Below, in pieces: positions 8,791-16,671 of a stretch of 36,392 nt of DNA. The DNA is taken from positions 1 through 36,392 of the forward strand of contig VHDH01000022.1 in the NCBI GenBank assembly GCA_016871445.1. The letters run 5' to 3'. The first letter of the stretch is position 1. Each line of letters opens with the position of its first letter. Made by a program: the position numbers and the translations under genes. This DNA comes from Verrucomicrobiota bacterium (lineage in GTDB: Bacteria > Verrucomicrobiota > Verrucomicrobiia > Limisphaerales > SXTU01). The notes beneath the pieces are model-generated. The model saw nothing but the letters and a program-made list of their open reading frames with translations, searched no databases and was not told where the DNA came from.

Positions 8791-9501
8791 ATGGCAAAAA
8801 CTGGCGCACGCAAAAGCCGCACAGTACGCGCAGAGTGGGGTATGGTGATTGACCGTTTGGCGTGCGAACGCGAATTGTCAGCCAAAGGGCTCACTCCACT
8901 CGCCGGTCTCGACGAAGCCGGGCGCGGCCCGCTGGCGGGACCGGTGGTCGCGGCGGCGGTGATATTTCCACTGGGCTGGCTGCAAGGTGAGTTTCCCGCT
9001 GAGCTGCGCGACTTAAACGACTCGAAACAGCTCTCGGAAACGCAGCGCGAGCACTACTTCACTTGGCTTACCTCCCGCTCGGAAGTTTCCTATGCCATCG
9101 CGCAAGCAGATGCCGGGTTGATTGACCGTATCAACGTCCTCCAAGCCACGCACCACGCAATGAACGAAGCGCTCGCGCAACTTACGCCTCCGCCCGCGCA
9201 TGTCTTAGTGGACGGCTTGCGCGTAAAGTCGCTGCGGTGGGCGCAGACCCCGCTCGTAAAAGGCGACGCGCGCAGTTACTCGATTGCCGCCGCCAGCGTG
9301 CTGGCCAAGGTGACGCGCGACCGGCTGATGCGGGAATTCGACCGGGAGTTCCCCGGTTACGGGTTCGCGGAGCATAAAGGATACGGCACGCCGCAGCACC
9401 TCGCCGCCCTCGCGCGACTCGGCCCCTGCCCCATCCACCGCCGCAGTTTCGCACCGCTGAAAGTCACACAGCCGGAACTGGGCCTCCAGCCCTCCCCTTG
9501 A
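8791..9501 (+). CDS. rnhB: ribonuclease HII
   Basis: RNase HII cleaves RNA in RNA-DNA hybrids and removes single ribonucleotides from DNA. The signature DEAGRGPLAGPVVAAAV gives the first acidic pair (Asp41-Glu42), and DLNDSKQLSE follows. Further catalytic aspartates are Asp141 in HVLVDGLRV and Asp159 in KGDARSYSIAAASVLAKVTR. The GYGTPQHLAAL and HRRSF motifs close the family pattern. I list ATG 8791, 3 bp after the preceding stop (236 residues). ATG 8842 gives 219 residues, begins nearer the usual family start and has GAGTGGGG just upstream, so it is a serious alternative. It is the last gene of the lgt group. Confidence 0.95.
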   Translation: MAKTGARKSRTVRAEWGMVIDRLACERELSAKGLTPLAGLDEAGRGPLAGPVVAAAVIFPLGWLQGEFPAELRDLNDSKQLSETQREHYFTWLTSRSEVSYAIAQADAGLIDRINVLQATHHAMNEALAQLTPPPAHVLVDGLRVKSLRWAQTPLVKGDARSYSIAAASVLAKVTRDRLMREFDREFPGYGFAEHKGYGTPQHLAALARLGPCPIHRRSFAPLKVTQPELGLQPSP

Positions 9502-9578
9502 ACCCAAAATCTCTGGCTGAACACTCGTTCGTGAAGCGGCGTTTCTATTGAATTGCGAACCATTCTTACGATGACTTT

Positions 9579-10109
9579 ATGAGGGATTGCCGTTCTGCCT
9601 TGGCCTGCTTCAGGTTCGGCGGCGGGCTGCTCACGCTGGCGGGAGTATTCACCGCCCTCGCCCAGGCGCAGCCACTTGCGGATACCAACTTTATGAACCC
9701 CAAGACCCATCCCATCACCCGCCGCGCCGCGTTGCGCGGGCTCGGCGCAATGATCGCCCTGCCGTCTTTCGACATCATGGGCGGTCGAACCGCCACCGCG
9801 GAAGCTGGAGAGAGGGCTTCGAAGCGGTGTCAGAGCCGGCTTGAATCGCCCACACAGGCAACAGCCCCCTGTATCCGCGCTCTCACAGTCGCGGGGTCTC
9901 AAAAACACGGAGTTGACTGCATTTCACGCTGTTTGTCTTCAACACGACTTGATCACGCGCGCGCGGAGGCTTGGCGCAAGGAAATCCCTTCACTTGCCGT
10001 CGCCCGTTACCCTCCCGAGGATGAGTGTTGGCGCAGCGAATTTTCCAAAAAGTTTCACGGCAGGATTATGAACGGGCAGGGATTAGCTCTCGGAAATTTG
10101 CACCGATGA
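9579..10109 (+). pseudogene. relic ORF with two consecutive export signals; 5' remnant of a DUF1552/DUF1501-type gene
   Basis: The ORF is open for 176 codons but only its first ~78 residues look like protein. Residues 1-31 resemble a Sec signal (GGGLLTLAGVFTALAQAQ). From the internal ATG (residue 39) runs a Tat signal with ITRRAALRGLGAMIALPSFD, which closely resembles the start of exported DUF1552/DUF1501 proteins. After about 9810 the similarity stops and the translation is Cys/Arg/Ser-rich without domain character. Its TGA overlaps the sigma-factor ATG (ATGA at 10106-10109). I read it as the surviving 5' ends of a deleted export-gene pair. A functional short secreted peptide cannot be excluded. 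From 9502 to 10105 I see no intact gene. Confidence 0.5.
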
Positions 10110-10111
10110 CA
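10059..10111 (+). promoter_or_regulatory. leader module, copy A (before the ECF sigma gene)
   Basis: The arrangement is GGCAGGATT-N12-GGATTAG-N5-GGAAAT-N8-ATGACA. The four blocks recur at 18708-18760 with identical spacing, ending in an ATG in both places; 36 of 53 positions match without gaps. In this copy the ATG is the sigma start at 10106. It could be a promoter plus translation-initiation region recognised by the ECF factor itself, or simply shared ancestry of the two gene starts. Confidence 0.4.
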
Positions 10112-10645
10112 CACAATTCGCCAGAGTCCGAGAAGGACGGACAGTTTGTAGCGCTGCTGGTCGAGCATCAAGTGGCCATTCGTTCATTTGTCCGCACCCT
10201 GCTGCCAAACCCGGAGGATGCGGAGGATGTGGTGCAGACGGCCAGTCTCACCATGTGGCGGCGATTCGGCCAGTTTCAGCCGGGAACCAGTTTTCGGAAC
10301 TGGGCGTTTCAGGTGGCGAAGTTTGTCGCGCTCAAACATATCACGCGGAAGGTTCGCGATCGGCAGCGGTTTTCCGAGGCGACCATGGAGGCGCTGGCGC
10401 AGCACTTGGAACAAGAATCGGAGCGCATCGCCGCCCAGCGGCAGGCGCTGGATTTCTGCATCGAGAAGCTGGACGGAGACGACCGGCAGATCCTGGCGGT
10501 TTGCTATTCCAGCGCCTCGTCGCTGAAGGAATTCGCCGACCGGCTGGAGCGGACGCCAAACGCGATTTACAAGCAACTCGGGCGAATCCGGGCGGCACTG
10601 GCCGAGTGCGTCCGACGCCGATTGCGAGCGGAGGGAATCGCATGA
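10106..10645 (+). CDS. ECF-type RNA polymerase sigma factor
   Basis: 179 residues, the normal ECF size, with region 2 at about residues 15-85 (LLPNPEDAEDVVQTASLTMW, FRNWAFQVAKFVALKH) and region 4 at about 118-172 (LDGDDRQILAVCYSSASSLK, LERTPNAIYKQLGRIR helix-turn-helix). I chose ATG 10106 because family similarity begins there; the frame extends upstream to 10025 without ECF character. The next gene starts inside its stop codon (ATGA 10642-10645), so the FecR-WD40 protein is the obvious partner and candidate anti-sigma. The factor probably directs transcription of part of this export locus. The leader motif shared with DUF1592-b makes that cassette the first candidate target. Confidence 0.92.
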   Translation: MTHNSPESEKDGQFVALLVEHQVAIRSFVRTLLPNPEDAEDVVQTASLTMWRRFGQFQPGTSFRNWAFQVAKFVALKHITRKVRDRQRFSEATMEALAQHLEQESERIAAQRQALDFCIEKLDGDDRQILAVCYSSASSLKEFADRLERTPNAIYKQLGRIRAALAECVRRRLRAEGIA

Positions 10646-12483
10646 ACCCGGCACCGATTGATCCGCGCCGCGATACCGTCCTTGTCACGCTGATCGAAGC
10701 GGTGCTCAACGGACAAGCCGATGAGATTCAGTTTTCCGAGCTGGATCGGAGGCTGCAGAGTGACGCAACGGCGAGAGACATCTATGCCACCTATGTAAAC
10801 CTGCACTGTGAGTTGCAGGGGCGGTTCGCGGTCGCAGGGAACATCGTCAGCATGGAGGCGGAGCTGGAAAAGGAACTCGCATCGTCGAATCCATTACCCG
10901 GACCATGGCATGAAAACGGCTTCGAACGCCCGCGTCCCTTCGGGAGTTCGATGAAACGATCGGCGGCGCTCGCGGCGCTGGCCGCGTCCGTATTGATCGG
11001 GTTGTTCTTCTTGCATCGGCTGGGGTCGCGGGATTCATCGGCGCAGGCCAGACTGGCTCACGTTCGGGATCAGGACGGGGCGGTGACGATCATCGGCAGG
11101 ACTGACAGGGCAGCACGGATCGGAGATGTGCTGCGGCCGGGGGAACGGCTCCGCACGGATGAGACTGCCGGCCGCGCGGTGCTGGAATACGCCGACGGAA
11201 CCAGGGTCGAGGTGCATTTTGATTCGGTGGTGCAGGTTCCGACGGATGGTGAAGTGCGGCTTCGGCTGATGTCCGGTTCGATCGATGTGGCGGCGGCTCC
11301 GCAACCCGCCGGGCATCCTCTGATTATCGCGACGGAACACGCGCGTTCCGTGGTGCTTGGGACGCGATTTCGCATGTATCGGAACGAGGCAGGGACGCGG
11401 CTGGAGTTGCAGGAAGGCAAGGTCCGCATCGAGCGTCAGCAGGAAGGCCGCGTGGTCGAGGCGGTGGATGTCGAGCCGGGCAACACCGCGATCGCATCCG
11501 CCGTGGCGGTGCCTTTGGAAATTTTTCCGCTGGCCGAAGGGCGTGCGCAATTGCGGGCGACGCTGCCGCTGCCGGGCGACGGTCTCGCGTTGTCGCCGGC
11601 GGGCGACCGGCTGGCCGTGAATGACAACAGCAAGGGGCTCAAGCTCTGTCGCACCGACGATTTCACCGTGCAATCGGGATACAAGCGCGACCCGGCATCC
11701 AGCTTCGGCCTGACGCTGACACCGGACGGGCAAACGGTCGCGCGGCTCGCGGTGGATCACGTGCTGCTGTGGCGCCCGGGCGAGAGCGAAGTCCGCAAAT
11801 TGCCGTTTCCATCACGCGCGGCGCGCAGCCGGGCGTTGTCGCCGGATGGCCGTCTCGTGGCGATGTCGCCGCCGGAAGGGATCGAGGTGTCGGCGATTGA
11901 CTTCGCAACGGGCGCGCTGAAACGGATCGCAGTGCTGCCAGCGGAAGCCAAGGCGTGGAGTCTCGCATTTTCAAGCACGGGCCAGCATCTGGCGGCCGGG
12001 TTTTGGAACGGCACGGTGCAAGTTTACGATCTCGATGCGGAACGGATTACCCGTCCGTTGCCGGACGACGGCCAGACCGGGAAGCCGGCATTCAAGCTCG
12101 CGCATGAATTCCGGCTCGCCAGCATTCCGACGCCCATGGCCATTTCGCCGGACGGAACTTATCTGGCAGCGTTCTCTCGCGTTGACGGAATCGTCCTCAT
12201 CAACACGGCGACCGGCGAGCGCCACGAGTTGTGGCCCTACGCGGGCGCGAAGATTGGATGCTTGAAATTCACGCCGGACGGCCGGTGGCTGATGGCCGGC
12301 AGTGATGACCAAACAGCGCGCCTGTGGTCGGTAGCCGACGCCCGGTCGCGATGGGTAATCGACGCCGGGCACATTCCGAAGGGAATCGCATTCGTGCCCG
12401 AAAAACGTTTGTTGTTTACCGTGGGCGACAGCCTGAAAGTCTGGGATCTTCAATCCCAGCTCCTCCTGAGTGACACCAAATGA
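10642..12483 (+). CDS. FecR-domain transmembrane protein with C-terminal WD40-like propeller (candidate anti-sigma/sensor)
   Basis: 613 residues from ATG 10642, which overlaps the sigma stop; the open frame upstream to 10255 lies inside the sigma gene in another frame and is not coding. Residues 1-105 are cytosolic and carry a short acidic/helical segment typical of the ECF-partner type. One transmembrane helix lies at about 108-125 (AALAALAASVLIGLFFL). The periplasmic FecR domain is at about 165-280 (GDVLRPGERLRTDETAGRAV, SVVLGTRFRMYR, LQEGKVRIER). From ~310 to the end is a WD40-like propeller with repeated SPDG signatures and a final blade WLMAGSDDQTARLWSV. FecR proteins relay outside signals to ECF sigma factors; the propeller may be the ligand-sensing part. 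The next ORF again starts at ATGA. Confidence 0.88.
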   Translation: MNPAPIDPRRDTVLVTLIEAVLNGQADEIQFSELDRRLQSDATARDIYATYVNLHCELQGRFAVAGNIVSMEAELEKELASSNPLPGPWHENGFERPRPFGSSMKRSAALAALAASVLIGLFFLHRLGSRDSSAQARLAHVRDQDGAVTIIGRTDRAARIGDVLRPGERLRTDETAGRAVLEYADGTRVEVHFDSVVQVPTDGEVRLRLMSGSIDVAAAPQPAGHPLIIATEHARSVVLGTRFRMYRNEAGTRLELQEGKVRIERQQEGRVVEAVDVEPGNTAIASAVAVPLEIFPLAEGRAQLRATLPLPGDGLALSPAGDRLAVNDNSKGLKLCRTDDFTVQSGYKRDPASSFGLTLTPDGQTVARLAVDHVLLWRPGESEVRKLPFPSRAARSRALSPDGRLVAMSPPEGIEVSAIDFATGALKRIAVLPAEAKAWSLAFSSTGQHLAAGFWNGTVQVYDLDAERITRPLPDDGQTGKPAFKLAHEFRLASIPTPMAISPDGTYLAAFSRVDGIVLINTATGERHELWPYAGAKIGCLKFTPDGRWLMAGSDDQTARLWSVADARSRWVIDAGHIPKGIAFVPEKRLLFTVGDSLKVWDLQSQLLLSDTK

Positions 12484-12662
12484 GAATCCCGATCTGTCTG
12501 TGTAGGTTCGCTGCGCGGCTGCCGGCCTGGGCTGATCCGTCGTCGCACGAAAGTGTCGTCCAACCTTTGATCGAGAAGCATTGCGTCTCCTGTCACCGCG
12601 CTCACAAGGCGAAGGCGGCTGTTCGCCTCGATGGACGCATCGACTTTGCGGCATCAGCATGA
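12480..12662 (+). pseudogene. 60-codon CXXCH stub, 5' remnant of a planctomycete-type cytochrome gene, ATGA-coupled on both sides
   Basis: The encoded peptide contains VVQPLIEKHCVSCHRAHKAK and then VRLDGRIDF. This is the beginning of a planctomycete cytochrome c (PSCyt1) domain as seen in DUF1549/DUF1553 proteins, which normally continue for 700 residues or more. Here the frame ends after 60 codons. The start overlaps the FecR-WD40 stop (ATGA 12480-12483), and its stop overlaps the DUF1592-a start (ATGA 12659-12662). The N-terminus is only weakly signal-like. It is most likely the residue of a deletion that fused a truncated gene to its neighbour's start. It may be kept as a translational bridge. 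A real 60-residue mono-heme peptide is possible but unproven. Confidence 0.6.
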
Positions 12663-15475
12663 TCGTCGAGAACAGACATGCCTGGTGCGGGGTGGCGATG
12701 ATGCTATCGATCGCCGCCCAAGCGGCGACGGCGGATCCTCTCCTCAAGGACGTGCCTTCGTTTCTCCGCAATCACTGCGGCAAATGTCACACCGGTGATA
12801 CCGTGGAGGGAGACTTTCGAATCGACTCGCTTTTGAACCCGGCGAATCGAAACACTGGTGCGCCTGATGCGCGCACCTACGAGGCAGTCTATCGTCAGCT
12901 CTCGAAGGGCAAGATGCCCCCCAAGGATGCGGCGCAACCGTCGCCGGAGGAACGCCGCTCCGTTCTGGCGGCACTCACGCCGTTTCTCGACAAGGTGATC
13001 GACGATCGTGGGAGTCGTTACGCAGGGGCATTTGCCCGGCGATTGAATCGCGAGGAACTTCAAAACGATCTGTTCGATACTTTGGGAATTGATCGCACTT
13101 TCTACAACCTGCCACCCTTTGCCGATTTGTTGCCGGAAGAAGGTCGGACCGATGGCTTTGATACCGTCGGCGCCGGGCTCGGCCAGTCGGCGCTGTTGCT
13201 CGAGCAATACCAGCAATTCGTCGACCGCCATCTCGCACTGATCACGGACGACTATTCGCCGCAGCGTTGGCGCGTCAAGTTCGGCCGCCGCTATGCCGAC
13301 AGGGAGCATTCATTCTACGAGGGGCTTGGCGAACGTGTCTTCCTCCATGAATCGATGCAAGCAGATCATTCGGTGGCGGCTTTCGACCTGACGTGGCAGC
13401 TCGAAAGCCGCGCGGGTCCGCCCCGGCGAACACCGGCGGAGGTCGCGGCGGCCGTGCGTTCGTTCTTTCCCAGGGTCTTGGAAAACAACAAACGCGACCG
13501 GTTGGAGCTGGACCGACGTGGAGGGCTGCCGCTCATCAACGAGGACAGCGTGACGATCTCGGATCGCCTTGGCAAGGTGATGGGAGATAATGGGCCGCTC
13601 ATGGTCGGTGCCACGGGGCGATACAAGGTGCGGATGCGTTGCCGGTTGCGATTCGCCGACGGGGTGGAGCCGGAACTCGTGCGCGCCCGGTATTTCAACC
13701 GCAGTCATTTTTTCGTCGGTCGTTATGACGCGCGGGATCTCGATGACGACCGATCGTACGAATGGGATGAAGATGCTTCGCGGCTTTGTTTCGAGGGGCC
13801 TGATCGGTCCAGGGTGCTGAAGCCTGGCGAATGGACGATTCTCGAGTTTGACGATTTTCGTTCGGCTGGGGAGGCCGTCTCTGCCGCGGCGAAAGCCGGT
13901 TTCACGTTCGATTTCCGTTTCGAGAGTACCGCCAAACCCAAAACGCGACAGCCCCCGCTGGAACTGCCAGCGAGGAACGGCAAGCCAGCGGTCGTGCCGC
14001 CGCGCGAGGAAGTCGAGGCCTACTACCCGTACCTTGTGGACGTGGACTACCTGGAAGTCGAGGGCCCTTATTCGCTGGTCAATCAGCCGTCGGCGTTGAT
14101 TCCGACTCGTCCCGCCGATGGATCGGATGCCCGCGCGACAGCCAAGGCTTGCCTGGCCAGGCTTCTTCCCCGCCTGTATCGCGGGCCGATCGCACAAGGT
14201 GATCTCGACTTGCTGTTGGGCGTCTTCGATCGCAACTTCGCGCGAACGAACGACTTCCGCAGCTCGCTGCGGTCCGCGATCTGCGGGGCCTTTCTCTCCC
14301 CCAAGCACTTGTTCGCGTCCAATGCAGCCACCGCCCGGAAGCCGGGAACGCCGCTGTCGCCCCACGACTTGGCGACCCGCCTCAGCCTGTTTCTCTGGTC
14401 TTCGACGCCAGACTCTGAATTGAGCGCTGCGGCAGATCGAGGTGAGTTGGGCGAATCCGCCGTCCTCCAGCGGCAAGTCCGACGGCTTCTCGATCACACG
14501 TACGCCTCGGAGTTGAGTGCCAATTTCACGTCCCAGTGGTTGCACCTGTACAACATCGGTCTGAATGCGCCCGACCAAGATCTGTACAACTACGACGAGT
14601 CTCTGCAGCGGGCGATGGTTCATGAACCACTCCGCTTTTTCCACGAGGTACTGCGAACCGATGGCAGCATCAGGCTGTTTCTCGACAGCGATTGGGTGAT
14701 GGTCAACGGCCGGCTGGCAGAGTTCTACAAAGCCAAGTTCACCGGCAAGGAAACCAGGAAGCCCTTCTCCTCCTGGCGCAAGATGCCGGTCGCCGGACAG
14801 TATGTCCCGAATTTCGGCGTGCGGGGGGGGCTGCTCGGGCAGGCCAGCATCCTCAAGTTGACCTCGGGAAGTATCCGCACCTCGATCGTCAGCCGGGGCA
14901 TGTTCATCCTGGAAAACATCCTTGATGATCCGCCGCCGCCGCCGCCGGAGAACGTGGGAGAGATCGCGAATGCCGTCGCGGACCTGGACCAGAAAAGCGT
15001 CCGCGAACAACTCGAGATCCATCGCCGCCGCGCGACCTGCAACGCCTGTCATCAGAAGATCGATCCCCTCGGGTTCGCCTTGGAAAGTTACGGTGCGATC
15101 GGGCAGTGGCGATCGACCGAGACGGATGGCATGAAGCCACTCGTCGTGGAAGAGATCGTTAAATCGCCGGACGGAAAAGTCGAAGTCAAGACGAAGAAAA
15201 TCGACCGGAAGGGGCATCCGGTCGATACGAAGGGCGTCGTCATGGGCGTTCCGGTCGACGGTCCAAGGGCGCTGCGCGCGTTGCTCCTGACCAAGGACGA
15301 TGTGTTCGCACGTTGTCTGGTGAGCAAGTTGATGGTCTACGGGCTGGGCCGCAGTCTTCGTCATCAGGACCAGGCGGTCATCGACCAAATCGTCGCCAAA
15401 GCGGCGAAAAACGACTATCGGTTGCGGGAAATCATCGAGCTGATCGTGCTCAGCGACAGTTTCAGAAACTATTGA
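12659..15475 (+). CDS. DUF1592-a: exported di-CXXCH DUF1587/DUF1592/DUF1588/DUF1585 protein
   Basis: 938 residues from ATG 12659, chosen because it gives a signal-like start (VAMMLSIAAQAATAD) and forms ATGA with the preceding stub. In order: an N-terminal heme-binding segment with CGKCH at residue 40; DUF1587 near 125 (RRLNREELQNDL); DUF1592 at about 565-690 (SPHDLATRLSLFLWSSTPD); DUF1588 at about 722-820, with a second site CNACH at 794 followed by QKIDPLGFALE; and DUF1585 at about 868-938 (LMVYGLGRSL, IVLSDSFRNY). A six-proline run lies in DUF1588. The two CXXCH sites suggest a periplasmic di-heme electron carrier or oxidoreductase, but no reaction is established for the family. Partners here are the lactonase-fold protein and DUF1552-a downstream. 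Confidence 0.92.
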   Translation: MIVENRHAWCGVAMMLSIAAQAATADPLLKDVPSFLRNHCGKCHTGDTVEGDFRIDSLLNPANRNTGAPDARTYEAVYRQLSKGKMPPKDAAQPSPEERRSVLAALTPFLDKVIDDRGSRYAGAFARRLNREELQNDLFDTLGIDRTFYNLPPFADLLPEEGRTDGFDTVGAGLGQSALLLEQYQQFVDRHLALITDDYSPQRWRVKFGRRYADREHSFYEGLGERVFLHESMQADHSVAAFDLTWQLESRAGPPRRTPAEVAAAVRSFFPRVLENNKRDRLELDRRGGLPLINEDSVTISDRLGKVMGDNGPLMVGATGRYKVRMRCRLRFADGVEPELVRARYFNRSHFFVGRYDARDLDDDRSYEWDEDASRLCFEGPDRSRVLKPGEWTILEFDDFRSAGEAVSAAAKAGFTFDFRFESTAKPKTRQPPLELPARNGKPAVVPPREEVEAYYPYLVDVDYLEVEGPYSLVNQPSALIPTRPADGSDARATAKACLARLLPRLYRGPIAQGDLDLLLGVFDRNFARTNDFRSSLRSAICGAFLSPKHLFASNAATARKPGTPLSPHDLATRLSLFLWSSTPDSELSAAADRGELGESAVLQRQVRRLLDHTYASELSANFTSQWLHLYNIGLNAPDQDLYNYDESLQRAMVHEPLRFFHEVLRTDGSIRLFLDSDWVMVNGRLAEFYKAKFTGKETRKPFSSWRKMPVAGQYVPNFGVRGGLLGQASILKLTSGSIRTSIVSRGMFILENILDDPPPPPPENVGEIANAVADLDQKSVREQLEIHRRRATCNACHQKIDPLGFALESYGAIGQWRSTETDGMKPLVVEEIVKSPDGKVEVKTKKIDRKGHPVDTKGVVMGVPVDGPRALRALLLTKDDVFARCLVSKLMVYGLGRSLRHQDQAVIDQIVAKAAKNDYRLREIIELIVLSDSFRNY

Positions 15476-15495
15476 CGTGAGTAGGAGGTTGCGAG

Positions 15496-16629
15496 ATGAG
15501 AGGCATCAGTTCTTGTGGTCTGGCAAACGCGGTGCGGGTTGGCCTCGCGCTAGCCATCGCCTTGCAGTGCGTGCCCGGCCGTGCCGTGGGGACTGAGCCT
15601 GCCGCACAGGGCGACAGTGTGACGTTCGCGTATTTCTCGCGGAGCAATTTCTCGCGGGGCAAAATACAGGGCATCAGTGTCTGTCGCCTGTCTTCCGACG
15701 ACGGTGCTCTAACGCCGGTCGTCGAGCAGCCGCTGGAAAGCCCCGGTCCCCTGGCCGTGGACACCCAGAAGCGACGGCTCTACGCGGTCAGCTATCCCGA
15801 CAAAATTCATACCTATGACATCGATGCAGGCTCCGGGACCTTGAAATCGTTGGCGGAAGTCCAGTTGCCGGGACGCCCGGAATACCTCGCGCTCGATCGC
15901 CGCGGCCGGTATCTGTTGGCCGCGATGTACCATCAGAAACAGGTCATCGTGTGTCCTCTTGACAACCAGGGGCGTCCGCAGATCGATCAATTGCAGGTGC
16001 TCGATTCCGGCCTCCGGCCGCACGCCATTCTCAGCGACCGGCACGACAAGTTCGTCTATGTTCCCTGTGCCGGCGAGATCTGGCAGTATGCGTGGAACGA
16101 AAACGGCAAGGGGCTGGCGGCCCAGGCGGTGGCCAAGCACAAGGCCCCCAAGGACTCCCGGCCGCGGCACCTTTGGTTTCACCCCGGAAAGGACTGGCTG
16201 TACGTCGTCAACGAGTCCAGTCGGTCGCTGACGTTCTATCAGGTCGATCCCGACACCGGCGGGCTCCGCGCCATTCAAACCTTGTTGACCGTTCCCGAAG
16301 GCGTACTGAAAGGCAGCGGCGCGGACATTCACGTCACGCCGGACGGCCGTTTTATCTATGCGTCCACCCGAGAACATGACTCCGTCGCCGGGTACTCGAT
16401 TGACCAAAAGTCGGGCGAACTTCTGGCCTTGGGACAGGTTCCGACGGCACGCGGGCCACGTGATTTCGCCATCGACCCCAGCGGGCGATTTCTGGTGGCC
16501 GGAGGCACCGGTGGCAACGTCGTCGTTCATGCCATCGATCAAAAGACCGGCCAAACGACAATGAAGCACCGTTATGAGGTCATGGGGCCGAACTGGGTCG
16601 AAATCGTCAATTTTCCGCAGAAGCGCTGA
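15496..16629 (+). CDS. secreted lactonase-family beta-propeller (Pgl/YbhE-type fold)
   Basis: 377 residues preceded by a strong Shine-Dalgarno AGGAGG at 15483-15488, one of the clearest in the window, which fixes ATG 15496. A signal peptide (GLALAIALQCVPGRAVG) comes first. Seven-bladed propeller motifs follow: PLAVDTQKRRLYAVSY, PEYLALDRRGRYLLAAMY, PRHLWFHPGKDWLYVVNE, ADIHVTPDGRFIYAST and PRDFAIDPSGRFLVAGG. These match the lactonase family that includes 6-phosphogluconolactonase and muconate cycloisomerase-like members. The exported location makes a pentose-phosphate role unlikely. Sitting between DUF1592-a and DUF1552-a, 20 bp after the former, it probably acts in the same periplasmic process, perhaps on a lactone or as a binding propeller. 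Confidence 0.88.
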   Translation: MRGISSCGLANAVRVGLALAIALQCVPGRAVGTEPAAQGDSVTFAYFSRSNFSRGKIQGISVCRLSSDDGALTPVVEQPLESPGPLAVDTQKRRLYAVSYPDKIHTYDIDAGSGTLKSLAEVQLPGRPEYLALDRRGRYLLAAMYHQKQVIVCPLDNQGRPQIDQLQVLDSGLRPHAILSDRHDKFVYVPCAGEIWQYAWNENGKGLAAQAVAKHKAPKDSRPRHLWFHPGKDWLYVVNESSRSLTFYQVDPDTGGLRAIQTLLTVPEGVLKGSGADIHVTPDGRFIYASTREHDSVAGYSIDQKSGELLALGQVPTARGPRDFAIDPSGRFLVAGGTGGNVVVHAIDQKTGQTTMKHRYEVMGPNWVEIVNFPQKR

Positions 16630-16671
16630 GGTTGGAAGTAATCGTCATTTTCAGGAAAGTGAGCCAACGCC

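Noticed and set aside
13310-15388. 692-codon open frame on the minus strand inside DUF1592-a
   Set aside because: Its product is Arg/His/Asp-rich with no domain or signal; it is the antisense shadow of a GC-rich gene whose own strand shows a full domain series.
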